A DNA stretch of 20,378 nt, from positions 1 through 20,378 of the forward strand of contig CAMBPW010000009.1 in the NCBI GenBank assembly GCA_945869755.1, in the 5' to 3' direction. The position numbers and the translations under genes are program-made. The notes under the pieces were generated by a model, which worked only from the letters and a program-made list of their open reading frames with translations, did not search any database and was not told the DNA's origin. Positions 7,487 through 16,058 of the stretch are shown in pieces (the stretch's first letter is position 1; every line of letters begins with the position of its first letter). This DNA comes from an uncultured Gemella sp. GTDB lineage: Bacteria; Bacillota; Bacilli; Staphylococcales; Gemellaceae.

Positions 7487-8363
7487 AACTATCTCCTATC
7501 ATAAGCTTTATATCTTCTAAAAAATCATTATAATTATAATGAATCTTTGACAATTTAACACCATTATTTTCTAGCAATTCTTGAAATTTTATTAATTCTG
7601 GAACAACTAGATTATAATTTTCATTTTTTATAATTTCTAAAAATTTTTGTTTATTTTTAGTTTCAAATGCTATAACTCCATTTTTAACTATTACAATATT
7701 AGTAGCATATTCAAGAACATAATCCATATTATGAGTTACAAAAACTATTGTTAGTTCTTTTTCTTTATATATTTTGTTAATAAGATTTAAAAATTCAACT
7801 TTACTTTTAAAATCTAATCCTACAGTTGCTTCGTCTAAAACTAAAACCTTTGGCTCCATAGCTAAAACCCCGCAAAGTGCAACTTTTCTCATTTCTCCTC
7901 CTGACAATTCAAAAGGAGAACGATTTAAATAACTCTCATCTAATCCTACTAAATTTAATAATTCTCTTGCTTTTTTTTCAGCATATTCTAAAGTAAAACC
8001 ATAGTTTAAAGCTCCGTAAATTATATCTTTTAAAACCGTTGTTTCAAACAACTGTTGTTCCGAAAACTGAAATAAAATTGCAACATTTTTTCTAAGTTCA
8101 ATTAAATTTTTTTCTAATTCTTTAATATCTTTTCTTTTAGTTTTTCTTTCAATAATAAAATTTTCTACTTTAACAATTCCTTCTTCTGGAATTAATAATC
8201 CATTTATATGTTCAATTAAAGTAGATTTTCCACTTCCTGTTTTTCCAATTATAGCAGTAAAACTATTTTTCTCTATTTTCAAGTTAATATTTTTTAATAC
8301 TTTATTTTCATACGGTGTTTTTTTATTGTATGTGAAATTTACTTTTTCAAAATCAATTTGCAT
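7479..8363 (-). CDS. ecfA2: ECF transporter ATPase EcfA2
   Basis: 294 residues. Visible ABC motifs are Walker A GKTGSGKST (40-48), the Q-loop Gln at 99 in LFQFSEQQLF, the signature LSGGE at 153-157, Walker B VLVLDEAT with Glu178, and the H-loop His211. The FSEQQLFETTV segment is typical of EcfA2. It would pair with EcfA1 to power EcfT. The gene overlaps the 3' end of ecfA1 by 25 bases, so its ATG lies within ecfA1. Only a weak ribosome binding site precedes it, and expression may rely on translation arriving from ecfA1, which matters because ecfA1 is frameshifted here. Confidence 0.94.
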   Translation of the reverse strand: MQIDFEKVNFTYNKKTPYENKVLKNINLKIEKNSFTAIIGKTGSGKSTLIEHINGLLIPEEGIVKVENFIIERKTKRKDIKELEKNLIELRKNVAILFQFSEQQLFETTVLKDIIYGALNYGFTLEYAEKKARELLNLVGLDESYLNRSPFELSGGEMRKVALCGVLAMEPKVLVLDEATVGLDFKSKVEFLNLINKIYKEKELTIVFVTHNMDYVLEYATNIVIVKNGVIAFETKNKQKFLEIIKNENYNLVVPELIKFQELLENNGVKLSKIHYNYNDFLEDIKLMIGDSYE

Positions 8364-9168
8364 ATTTTTTCAACTACTTTCTCCGTATTATCTTCATCTT
8401 TAAAAACTTCATAATTAAAATAATTATTAAGATTATTTTTTAATTTATAAATAAATGGCACTTCTAAATTATATTTTTCTAAAAAATCTATATTGTAAAA
8501 AATATTTTCAACACTACTTTGTGTAATTATTTCCCCATTTTGTAATAACAAAATTTTATCACTATATTTTAGTTCTTCGACATCATGAGTTATAGATATA
8601 ATAGTAGTATTACTTTCTTTGTTTATTTTTTTTATATAATCTAAAATATTTTTTTTAGAAAGAGGATCTAACATGCTAGTAGCTTCATCTAAAATTAAAA
8701 TTTTAGGATTTAGTGCGAGTGCTGAAGCTATTGCTACTCTCTGTTTTTGACCACCTGATAGTTCTCTAGGCTCTTTAAATCTGTATTCTGTCATATCAAC
8801 AGTCTTTAAAGCATTAGTAAAATATCGTCCATTTTTTCTTGAGATATATTTTTATTTTCAAGACCAAACGCTATATCTTCTTCGACTGTGCTTCCAACAA
8901 ACTGATTATCAGGATTTTGAAAAACTACAGCTATATTATCTCTTATAAAATCTAAATTTTTTAAATTATAAATTTTATTATAAAGAAAAATATCCCCACT
9001 TTGTTGTTCATACTGAGCACAAATTAACTTAGTTATAGTAGATTTTCCACTACCATTATTTCCAACTATTGTTAACCATTCTCCCTCTTCAACTTGAAAA
9101 TTTATATTTTTCAAAATATAATCGTTAGAGTTATAATATTTAAAAAAAACATTATTAAATCTTAACAT
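8339..9168 (-). pseudogene. ecfA1: Frameshifted ECF ATPase EcfA1
   Basis: Two abutting frames together encode one complete EcfA1. The first (8806-9168, 120 residues) carries Walker A GNNGSGKST (36-44) and the Q-loop QNPDNQF (Gln84). The second (open upstream of its first ATG at 8794, ending 8339) carries LSGGQKQRVAIA, Walker B ILILDEAT and the ITHD H-loop. The first frame stops at TAA (8806-8808), while the other frame reads ALKTVDMTEYRFKEP across the same point. One extra base near 8812-8816 (CTAATGC becoming CTAAATGC) would give LLNALKTVDM and a 276-residue protein of normal length. The start at 9168 is chosen because GAGGTG lies correctly before it. This may be a real mutation, a phase-variable site or a sequencing error. 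An intact gene would be expected. Confidence 0.9.
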
Positions 9169-9196
9169 AAAGCACCTCATTTTCAAATATCATTTC

Positions 9197-9225
9197 ATTA
9201 TAACATATAGAAAATAAAAAGACTA
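9197..9225 (-). promoter_or_regulatory. Extended -10 promoter for the ecf-to-LRR operon
   Basis: On the minus strand TGTTATAAT (9197-9205) is a consensus extended -10, about 30 bases before the ecfA1 ATG. The -35 region (TAGTCT at 17-base spacing) is weak, as often seen with extended -10 promoters. No other clear promoter was found before lysP, so all seven genes to 1941 may depend on it. Confidence 0.65.
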
Positions 9226-9264
9226 GAAATTACATATTAAAAAGTGAATTAATCAAAAAATTTC

Positions 9265-9300
9265 AAAAAACGTCTAGGCAGTTAGCAAACTACTTAGACG
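9265..9300 (-). terminator. Intrinsic terminator after glutathione reductase
   Basis: The stem CGTCTA/TAGACG (9271-9300) extends inward by seven more positions, with one G-U pair and one mismatch, to a four-base loop. It is followed on the minus strand by TTTTTT (9265-9270). It lies about 115 bases after the gor stop codon and insulates the ecf promoter. Confidence 0.85.
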
Positions 9301-9414
9301 CATTTGTTTATTTATTTTAAATTTTGATTTATAAAAATTTCTTTATCTAATAAATTATACAGCGACAACTAAATAAAATCAGTTTATTATTTTTGAAATA
9401 TTCACTACTAAAAT

Positions 9415-10764
9415 CTATCTCATAGTTACAAATTCTTCTGAGCCTGTTGGATGAATAGCTACAGTATTATCAAAATCTTTTTTAGTTGCTCCCATTTTTA
9501 TTGCAACAGCAAAGCCTTGTATCATTTCATCAACTCCATAACCTATTCCATGTAAACCTATTATTTTTTCATTTTCTCCGTAACATACTAATTTCATAAC
9601 GGCTTGTTGTCTATTACGAGTTATAGCACTGTACATTGGAGTAAATGACGATTTATATATTTTTATATTTTCATTACCATATTTTTCTCTAGCTTGTTCT
9701 TCAGTTAATCCAATAGTTCCAATAGGAGGATGACTAAATACAACCGTAGGAACGTTAGTATAATCTAAATATTCTTCCGTTTTTCCGTTAAATAATCTTT
9801 CTGATAAACGGCGACCTGCAGCTACTGCTACTGGAGTTAATTCAACTTTCCCTATAACATCTCCTACTGCATAGACACCTTTAGCTGTAGTATTTTGAAA
9901 CTTATCTACTTCAATATACCCTTTTTTGTTTATTGTTACATCTGTATTTTCTAATCCTAATGAATTAGTAAGTGGCTTTCTTCCAATAGCCCAAACTAAA
10001 AAATCTACCGTAACATTTCTTCCATCTTCTAAAAATAAAGTTAAACTTTCATCACTATTTTTTACTATTTTTTTAGGAATAGCAAAAGTATATAAATTTA
10101 TTCCTTCATTTATCATATTATTAGTTAAATTTTCTACAATAGTTGTATCAAAATTTCTAAGTGGAGATTGTTTACGAACAAATAAATGTGTTTCTGCCCC
10201 TAAACCATTAAAAACTCCTGCAAGTTCAACAGCAATATATCCTGCTCCTACTACTGCAATTTTTTTCGGCAACTTTTTCAAGTCAAAAACTTCTTTTGAT
10301 GTTACACCATATTCTGCACCTTCAATATTAGGAACATTTGCTTCCCCTCCAGTTGCAATCAAAATATGTTCTGCACTATATTTTAAATTGTTTACTTCAA
10401 CAGTATTATTATTTATAAATTTTGCATATCCTTTTATAACATCTACTTTGTTGTTAGATAAAACTCTTTCATAAGATTTATGTATTCTATTTATATATTC
10501 TGTTCTACTCTTAACTAAAGTTTCAAAATCAAAATTATTTAAAGTTATATCAAATCCATAATCAGTAGCATAATTATTAATCATTTCTGAAATTTGTGAA
10601 CTATGCCACATAACTTTTTTAGGAACACATCCTACATTTACACATGTTCCCCCTAATTCATTTGCTTCAATTAATAAAACTTTTGCTCCATACATTCCAG
10701 CACGGTTTGCTGAAGCAATTCCACCACTGCCCCCACCAATAATTATATAATCATATTTTTTCAT
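9415..10764 (-). CDS. gor: Glutathione-disulfide reductase
   Basis: 449 residues, the usual length. This FAD flavoenzyme uses NADPH to reduce glutathione disulfide in the cytoplasm. The FAD-binding GGGSGG is at 10-15. The redox-active pair Cys41 and Cys46 lies in GGTCVNVGCVPKKVMW, a spacing and flank typical of glutathione reductase. The second Rossmann motif GAGYIAVELAG is at 173-183, with Arg197 and Arg203 (VRKQSPLR) matching the NADPH 2'-phosphate pair rather than an NADH enzyme. The C-terminal HPTGSEE supplies His438 and Glu443. GAGGTGG precedes the ATG. No glutathione synthesis gene is nearby, so glutathione may be imported or made elsewhere. It is transcribed alone. Confidence 0.94.
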   Translation of the reverse strand: MKKYDYIIIGGGSGGIASANRAGMYGAKVLLIEANELGGTCVNVGCVPKKVMWHSSQISEMINNYATDYGFDITLNNFDFETLVKSRTEYINRIHKSYERVLSNNKVDVIKGYAKFINNNTVEVNNLKYSAEHILIATGGEANVPNIEGAEYGVTSKEVFDLKKLPKKIAVVGAGYIAVELAGVFNGLGAETHLFVRKQSPLRNFDTTIVENLTNNMINEGINLYTFAIPKKIVKNSDESLTLFLEDGRNVTVDFLVWAIGRKPLTNSLGLENTDVTINKKGYIEVDKFQNTTAKGVYAVGDVIGKVELTPVAVAAGRRLSERLFNGKTEEYLDYTNVPTVVFSHPPIGTIGLTEEQAREKYGNENIKIYKSSFTPMYSAITRNRQQAVMKLVCYGENEKIIGLHGIGYGVDEMIQGFAVAIKMGATKKDFDNTVAIHPTGSEEFVTMR

Positions 10765-10789
10765 TTATGTACCACCTCAATTATAATTG

Positions 10790-10818
10790 TTAATACTTAT
10801 ATTAATAGTATGATACTA
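10790..10818. repeat. Two adjacent palindromes upstream of gor
   Basis: TTAATA-CTTA-TATTAA (10790-10805) is directly followed by TAGTAT-G-ATACTA (10806-10818). Both have perfect 6-base arms. They lie 26-54 bases before the gor ATG, between the topB terminator and the ribosome binding site, where a regulator of gor would bind. No known box was recognised, and AT-rich DNA makes short palindromes common. Confidence 0.45.
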
Positions 10819-10854
10819 AAAAAAGAAAAGGTCAAGAAATAAGTTTGACCTTTT
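10818..10854 (-). terminator. Intrinsic terminator after topoisomerase III
   Basis: The minus-strand stem AAAAGGTCAA/TTGACCTTTT (10826-10854) has a 9-base loop and is followed by CTTTTTTT (10818-10825). It begins 8 bases after the topB stop. The TTGACC arm could also serve as a -35 for gor, with TACTAT 19 bases downstream, but this is weak. Confidence 0.9.
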
Positions 10855-10861
10855 ACTTAAA

Positions 10862-12961
10862 TTATAACTTTATATTTTTTAACATATCTTTTAGCGGATT
10901 ATGTTCTATTTCTTCTCTTTTCATATATTGTTTTATATCTTTATAACTAGCTTTTTCTTTTTTATTTTCTTTTATTTTCTTGTCAACTTCTTTTTGTTTT
11001 AATGAATTACCACACAAACAACGATAAGTTGCATTTTCTCCACTACCAAATAAAGTCATCTTTTTATGACAAACTTCACAACGCAAATTAGTAATTTTGC
11101 TAATAACTTTTGTAGATTTACAAGTAATATTTGAACATTTTAAAATTTTAGTTCCTTTTTTATCTACCTCAAGCATAAAACTATTGCACTTTTCACATCT
11201 TCTTCCACTAATATTATCATGTTTAAATTTATCATTACTATTTTTTATTTCGTCAATAAATTCATAAGTATATTTTTTTATATCTGTTAAAAATTTGTCT
11301 TTTGATAATTTATTTTTTGCAATATTTTCTAGTTGTTTTTCCCATAGTGCGGTAAGAGAGGGACTTTTTAATTTTTCTGGCACAAGATTTAATAATTGCT
11401 TTGCTTTATTCGTAATTTTTATATTACCATTATCAACAGTTAGATAATCGTTACTAAACAATTTTTCTAAAATATCTGCCCTTGTCGCTACAGTTCCAAT
11501 TCCATTCGTTTCTTTTAAAATTTTCTTATCTTCTTCACTATCTACATATTCAAACGGATTTTCCATTGCATATATTAAAGTTCCTTCTGTGAAATAACTA
11601 GGAGGTGTAGTCTGTTTTTTTACTATGTTTAGAGAAGTGCAATTTGCAGTTTCTGGTACTTTTATTTCATCCTCAAATTCTGCACTATCAAAAATTTTGT
11701 ATCCTGCTTCAATAGTTTTAATTATTTGTTTTTTAAATTTTTTATCATCTAAAACAAATTGATATGTAATTTCTTTATATTTATAATTAGGTAACAAATT
11801 TTCTAAAAATCTACGAGCTACTAAATTATAAATTTTAGCCTCAATATCACTCAATGCTAAGTAATTTGGTTTTTCTTCAGTAGGAATTATAGCATGATGA
11901 TCTGTAACTTTAGCATTATTCACTATTCTTGTTGTATTAATCTTTTTCGACAAAATATCTTTTACTATTTTTGAATATTCTCCATTAGAAATACTTCTCA
12001 ATCTGTCATTTAGAGTAGCAATCATATCTGTTGTAATATATCTACTGTCTGTACGTGGATAAGTCAATATTTTATGTTTTTCATATAAACTTTGAATAAC
12101 ATTTAAAGTTTGTTTTGGAGAAATTTTATATAAAGCACTAGCAATTTGTTGAATATCAGTTAAATTATATAAAGGTTTAGGACTAGAAATTTTTTCTTTT
12201 TCTTTAACTTCAATTTTTACTTTTTTATTTCCATTTATCTTAATAAATTCTTTTGCTTTGTTAATATCAAAATCACTGTCATTCGAAACAAATTTTATAT
12301 TGTCAATTAAACATTCATATATAAAATAATCTTTAGGAACAAATGATTTTATTTTATCTTCTCTTATTTTAACCATTTCAAGAGTTGGCGTTTGTACTCT
12401 ACCACAATTAAGAGAAGCATTATATTTTAAAGTTAAAGCACGAGAAGCATTTATTCCTACCAACCAATCTGCATTAGCACGAGCAACTCCTGAATTATAA
12501 AGCCCTTCATATAATTTTCCATCTTTTAAATTTTTAAATCCATCTTTTATTGCTTTATCTGTAACAGATGAAATCCATAATCTTTTTATAGGCTTATTAT
12601 TTTGTGCTTTTTCCAAAATATATCTTGCTACTAATTCACCCTCTCTTCCCGCATCAGTCGCAATTATAATTTCAGATATATCTTTTCTTTTTATCGCATT
12701 TTCTACAATTTTATACTGTTTAAAAGTTTTTCCTATAATTTCTGTTTTCATAAATTTTGGAATCATAGGTAACTTTTCTAAATTAACATTATTAAATTCT
12801 TTATATTTATCAGGAGTTTGTAAAGTTACTAAATGACCTAACGCCCAAGTAACTACATATTTATTTCCTTCTAAACAACCATTTTTATTTTGAGTTGCTC
12901 CGATATTTTTTGCAATATCTCTTGCAACAGATGGTTTTTCACATAATACTAAACTTTTCAT
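10862..12961 (-). CDS. topB: DNA topoisomerase III (type IA)
   Basis: 699 residues. It cuts and passes single DNA strands, resolving catenated and recombination or replication intermediates. The Toprim domain opens with EKPSVARDIA (8-17) and holds ATDAGREGE at 101-109 for magnesium. The catalytic tyrosine is Tyr301 in TYPRTDSRYIT. GIGTVATRADIL (about 487-498) is the conserved type IA motif. Unlike some TopB proteins it ends in two Cys4-type zinc ribbons (Cys589/592/609/614 and Cys628/631/648/650), then a Lys-rich tail. AAAGG lies before the ATG. It has its own terminator. There is no relaxase, integrase or conjugation gene nearby, so it looks chromosomal rather than element-borne. Confidence 0.93.
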   Translation of the reverse strand: MKSLVLCEKPSVARDIAKNIGATQNKNGCLEGNKYVVTWALGHLVTLQTPDKYKEFNNVNLEKLPMIPKFMKTEIIGKTFKQYKIVENAIKRKDISEIIIATDAGREGELVARYILEKAQNNKPIKRLWISSVTDKAIKDGFKNLKDGKLYEGLYNSGVARANADWLVGINASRALTLKYNASLNCGRVQTPTLEMVKIREDKIKSFVPKDYFIYECLIDNIKFVSNDSDFDINKAKEFIKINGNKKVKIEVKEKEKISSPKPLYNLTDIQQIASALYKISPKQTLNVIQSLYEKHKILTYPRTDSRYITTDMIATLNDRLRSISNGEYSKIVKDILSKKINTTRIVNNAKVTDHHAIIPTEEKPNYLALSDIEAKIYNLVARRFLENLLPNYKYKEITYQFVLDDKKFKKQIIKTIEAGYKIFDSAEFEDEIKVPETANCTSLNIVKKQTTPPSYFTEGTLIYAMENPFEYVDSEEDKKILKETNGIGTVATRADILEKLFSNDYLTVDNGNIKITNKAKQLLNLVPEKLKSPSLTALWEKQLENIAKNKLSKDKFLTDIKKYTYEFIDEIKNSNDKFKHDNISGRRCEKCNSFMLEVDKKGTKILKCSNITCKSTKVISKITNLRCEVCHKKMTLFGSGENATYRCLCGNSLKQKEVDKKIKENKKEKASYKDIKQYMKREEIEHNPLKDMLKNIKL

Positions 12962-13035
12962 AATAAACCTTTCGTATTTTTTATTTATTATTATAATATT
13001 TATTTTTAATTTTTGCTATTTTTATTACATATAAA

Positions 13036-13064
13036 ACAAAAAACCTAGAAAAATTTCTAGGTTT
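13036..13064 (-). terminator. Intrinsic terminator after rny
   Basis: AAACCTAGAAA and TTTCTAGGTTT (13041-13064) form a perfect hairpin beginning 4 bases after the rny stop, and on the minus strand it runs into a T-run. Confidence 0.88.
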
Positions 13065-13068
13065 AATT

Positions 13069-14619
13069 TTATCTTGCAATTTTCACTGCTCGAACTTCTC
13101 GAATTACATTTACTTTTATATTTCCTGGGTATTGCATAGTTTCTTCAATTTTATTTTTTACTTCTTTTGCAATTTTGTATGTTCTAGTATCATCTATTTC
13201 TTCTGGATTAACAATTACTCTTATTTCACGTCCCGCTTGAATAGCATAAGTTTTTTCTACTCCTTTATGCTCGTTTGCGATTTCTTCAAGTTTTTCTAAT
13301 CTCTTAATATAATTTTCAAGAGATTCTCTTCTTGCTCCTGGTCTTGACGCAGAAAGTGCATCAGCAGTAGCAACAATTACAGAAATAGGGTTAGTAGGTT
13401 CACAATCACCATGATGAGAAGCAATTGCATTTATTACTATTGAATGTTCTTTATATTTTGTTGCTAAAGCAACACCTACTTCAACGTGTGAACCTTCTAC
13501 TTCATGGTCAACAGCTTTTCCTATATCGTGTAATAATCCTGCACGACGTGCCATTTGTATATCAAGTCCTAGCTCTCCTGCTATAATTCCAGAAATATAT
13601 GCAACTTCTATTGAATGTTGTAGTCCATTTTGACCATAACTAGTTCTATATTTCATTTTCCCTAAGATTTTAATAAGGTCTGGATGCATATTATGAATAC
13701 CTAGGTCAAACGTAGTTTGTTCTCCAATATCACGGATAACTTGGTCAATATTTTTTCGTGCTTTGTCTACAGCTTCTTCAATTTTTGACGGATGAATACG
13801 ACCATCTTCAATTAACATATTAATTGCTGTTTTTGCAACTTCACGTCTTATAGGATCGTAGCCAGAAAGAATAACTGCCTCTGGTGTATCATCAATAATT
13901 AAATCTACACCAGTAAGTGTTTCTAAAGTACGAATATTACGACCTTCACGACCAATTATTCTACCTTTCATATCATCTGATGGTAAATTAACTACTGACA
14001 CTGTAGTTTCACTAACTACATCAGAAGCAAATTTTTGCATTGATTGTACAATTAATTCTCTTGCACGTCTATCTGCAATATCTTTCGCTTCAATTTCTCT
14101 ATTACGAATATAAATAGCTGTTTCTTTAGACATTTCCTCTTCTAGTGAGGACATAATTTCTTCTCGAGCTTGTTCTTCAGTAAGATTTGCAATTCTTTGC
14201 AACTCTTTTTCTTGTTGAATTTTCAACTCATTCACTTCATTACTCTTTTCTTCAAGTAACTGAACTTTTTCTTCAATTTTAAGTTCTCTTGCACTAATAA
14301 GCTCGTCTTTTTTATTAACTAATTCTGTTTGACGATCTAAAGTAGCCTCTTTTTGAATAAGTCTTTCTTCTTGTTTTTGAATATCTTGCTTCTTAAATTC
14401 TATTTCTTTATTAGCTAAGTTAATTATCTCTTTAGCTTCTTTTTGTGCTAGAAGTAATTCTTTTTCTGTAAGATATTTAGCTTCTTTTTTTGCTTCATTA
14501 ACAATATGACTAGCATCTTGTTTTGATTGAACTAATTTTTTTTGAATAGAACTTTTTGCAACAACGTATCCTGATAAAAGCCCAACAAGTAAAGTTGCAA
14601 CAATGTATCCTATTAACAT
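13069..14619 (-). CDS. rny: Ribonuclease Y
   Basis: 516 residues. This membrane-bound endoribonuclease initiates bulk mRNA decay in many Bacillota. An N-terminal helix (about 3-22) anchors it. A long charged coiled coil runs to about 195. A KH domain with GRIIGREGRN (219-228) binds RNA, and an HD domain holds LLHDIGK (His364, Asp365) and ASHHGD for metal-dependent cleavage. The frame opens at a TTG (14625), but AGGAG directly abuts it and lies six bases before the ATG at 14619, so the ATG is the start. It has its own promoter, divergent from rplK, and its own terminator. Confidence 0.96.
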   Translation of the reverse strand: MLIGYIVATLLVGLLSGYVVAKSSIQKKLVQSKQDASHIVNEAKKEAKYLTEKELLLAQKEAKEIINLANKEIEFKKQDIQKQEERLIQKEATLDRQTELVNKKDELISARELKIEEKVQLLEEKSNEVNELKIQQEKELQRIANLTEEQAREEIMSSLEEEMSKETAIYIRNREIEAKDIADRRARELIVQSMQKFASDVVSETTVSVVNLPSDDMKGRIIGREGRNIRTLETLTGVDLIIDDTPEAVILSGYDPIRREVAKTAINMLIEDGRIHPSKIEEAVDKARKNIDQVIRDIGEQTTFDLGIHNMHPDLIKILGKMKYRTSYGQNGLQHSIEVAYISGIIAGELGLDIQMARRAGLLHDIGKAVDHEVEGSHVEVGVALATKYKEHSIVINAIASHHGDCEPTNPISVIVATADALSASRPGARRESLENYIKRLEKLEEIANEHKGVEKTYAIQAGREIRVIVNPEEIDDTRTYKIAKEVKNKIEETMQYPGNIKVNVIREVRAVKIAR

Positions 14620-14642
14620 TTGCAACTCCTATAATTTTATTT

Positions 14643-14666
14643 TGATATAATTTTTCAAAAATATCA
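14643..14666 (-). other. AT-rich stem-loop in the rny leader
   Basis: On the minus strand TGATAT and ATATCA flank an inner TTTT/AAAA pairing, giving a hairpin of about ten pairs between the rny promoter and its ribosome binding site. It could affect stability of the rny mRNA, but the low GC content makes it weak. Confidence 0.35.
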
Positions 14667-14674
14667 CTCATTAA

Positions 14675-14703
14675 ATTTTACAATAATATATTTTAATTGT
14701 CAA
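14675..14703 (-). promoter_or_regulatory. Promoter of rny
   Basis: A perfect TTGACA (14698-14703), a 17-base spacer and TAAAAT (14675-14680). The start would be near 14668, giving a leader of about 50 bases. Confidence 0.82.
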
Positions 14704-14754
14704 TAAAAGCTTTTTTTAATAATAAAATATTTTAAAATAATTTATATAAAAAAC

Positions 14755-14783
14755 TTGCAATATATAATTGTTTATGATAAAAT
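14755..14783 (+). promoter_or_regulatory. Promoter of rplK-rplA
   Basis: TTGCAA (14755-14760), a 17-base spacer and TAAAAT (14778-14783) on the plus strand. A start near 14790 leaves a leader of about 90 bases that contains the L1-binding mimic. Confidence 0.65.
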
Positions 14784-14812
14784 TGTTCAGTATGTAAAAA
14801 TACAACTTGTTT

Positions 14813-14855
14813 GAGTGGGAGAACAAAATTTTTAAATGTTCAAATATGACCACAT
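14813..14855 (+). promoter_or_regulatory. L1-binding leader (rplK-rplA autoregulation)
   Basis: GTGG (14815-14818) pairs with CCAC (14850-14853), and GAAC (14821-14824) pairs with GTTC (14838-14841). The asymmetric internal loop between them (GA opposite AAATATGA) reproduces the GUGGGAG...UUGAAAUACCAC layout of the L1 site in 23S rRNA. Ribosomal protein L1 is known to bind such a mimic and repress translation of its own operon. The element lies about 28 bases before the rplK start. Confidence 0.78.
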
Positions 14856-14882
14856 CACGAAAAATAAATAGGAGGTTTTATC

Positions 14883-15308
14883 GTGGCTAAAAAAGTTATT
14901 AAATTAGTTAAGTTACAAGTACCAGCAGGAAAAGCTAACCCAGCTCCTCCAGTTGGTCCAGCGTTAGGTCAAGCTGGTGTTAACATCATGGGATTCTGTA
15001 AAGAATTCAATGCTCGTACACAAGACCAAGCAGGATTAATTATTCCAGTAGTAATTTCAGTATATGAAGACCGTTCATTTACATTTATTACTAAAACACC
15101 ACCTGCACCAGTATTACTGAAAAAAGCAGCTAAAATTGAAAAAGGATCTTCAGTTCCTAACAAAACTAAAGTTGCTACAGTAACTAAAGCTCAAGTTCAA
15201 GAAATTGCTGAACAAAAAATGGAAGACTTAAATGCAGCATCATTAGAAGCTGCTGTACGTATGATTGAAGGTACTGCACGTAGTATGGGTATCTTAGTAG
15301 CTGAATAG
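14883..15308 (+). CDS. rplK: 50S ribosomal protein L11
   Basis: 141 residues, the full standard length. L11 forms the GTPase-associated centre with 23S helices 43-44. The N-terminal domain carries KLQVPAGKANPAPPVGPALGQAGVNIMGFCKEFN, with the conserved proline-rich turn. The C-terminal RNA-binding domain ends IEGTARSMGI. It starts with GTG behind AGGAGG. Its richer codon use stands out against the AT-heavy neighbours, as expected for a highly expressed gene. It is cotranscribed with rplA 13 bases later. Confidence 0.98.
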   Translation: MAKKVIKLVKLQVPAGKANPAPPVGPALGQAGVNIMGFCKEFNARTQDQAGLIIPVVISVYEDRSFTFITKTPPAPVLLKKAAKIEKGSSVPNKTKVATVTKAQVQEIAEQKMEDLNAASLEAAVRMIEGTARSMGILVAE

Positions 15309-15321
15309 GAGGAGAAATAAA

Positions 15322-16014
15322 ATGGCAAAAAAAGGTAAAAAATATCTTGAAGCGGCTAAATTAGTTGATTCTTCTAAACTATATTCAGTACTAGAAGCAA
15401 TTGAATTAGCACAAAAAACTAGCGTTGTAAACTTTGACGCAACTGTAGAAGTGGCATTCCGTCTTGGAGTTGACACTCGTAAAAATGATCAACAAGTACG
15501 TGGAGCTGTAGTATTACCAAAAGGAACTGGTAAAACTGCTAAAGTTCTTGTATTTGCAAAAGGTGAAAAAGCTGCAGAAGCAGAAGCAGCTGGAGCTGAC
15601 TACGTAGGACAAGGTGAATATATCACTAAAATTCAACAAGGTTGGTTTGATTTTGACGTAATCGTTGCTACTCCAGACATGATGGGAGAAGTTGGTAAAA
15701 TCGGACGTCTTTTAGGACCTAAAGGATTAATGCCAAACCCTAAAACTGGAACAGTAACTATGGACGTTACTAAAGCAGTTAATGAAATTAAAGCTGGTAA
15801 AGTTGAATACCGTGCAGAAAAAGCTGGTGTTGTTCACACTCCAATCGGTAAAGTTTCATTCTCTACTGAAGATTTAGTAGAAAACTTCAAAGCAGTTCAA
15901 GAAGCATTAGCTAAAGCTAAACCAGCAGCAGCTAAAGGAACTTACTTCAAAGGTGTAGCTGTTACTACAACTATGGGACCTGCTGTTAAAGTTGATACTG
16001 CAGAATTCAAATAA
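15322..16014 (+). CDS. rplA: 50S ribosomal protein L1
   Basis: 230 residues. L1 forms the mobile stalk at the E site and is the translational repressor of its own operon through the leader at 14813-14855. GRLLGPKGLMPNPKTGTVT is the family signature in the middle domain, and the protein ends with the usual KGVAVTTTMGPAVKVD. AGGAGG precedes the ATG. No rplJ or rplL follows, because a terminator and then convergent genes come next. Confidence 0.98.
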   Translation: MAKKGKKYLEAAKLVDSSKLYSVLEAIELAQKTSVVNFDATVEVAFRLGVDTRKNDQQVRGAVVLPKGTGKTAKVLVFAKGEKAAEAEAAGADYVGQGEYITKIQQGWFDFDVIVATPDMMGEVGKIGRLLGPKGLMPNPKTGTVTMDVTKAVNEIKAGKVEYRAEKAGVVHTPIGKVSFSTEDLVENFKAVQEALAKAKPAAAKGTYFKGVAVTTTMGPAVKVDTAEFK

Positions 16015-16024
16015 TAATTAAATA

Positions 16025-16058
16025 AAAATCCTCAAGAAATTTTTCTTGAGGATTTTTT
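16025..16058. terminator. Bidirectional terminator between rplA and the ABC operon
   Basis: A 15-bp perfect stem (16025-16039 with 16042-16056, core ATCCTCAAG/CTTGAGGAT) carries T-runs on both strands. It serves rplA rightward and the transporter operon leftward, and it touches the stop codon of the latter. Confidence 0.92.

Noticed and set aside
8825..8845. Programmed -1 frameshifting at the A6 run in ecfA1
   Set aside because: The run is not followed by a proper slippery heptamer in the reading frame, no stimulatory stem-loop is evident, and slipping there would replace conserved-looking residues. A one-base deletion downstream fits better.
9926..10474. Plus-strand open frame of 182 codons opposite gor
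   Set aside because: gor is unambiguous across the whole region, and the antisense product has no recognisable domain or start signal.
10862..12961. Topoisomerase III as a sign of a conjugative element
   Set aside because: No relaxase, coupling protein, integrase or direct repeats occur, and its neighbours are housekeeping genes with their own terminators.
14620..14625. TTG start for RNase Y
   Set aside because: The ribosome binding site directly abuts the TTG, leaving no spacer. The ATG two codons later has ideal spacing.
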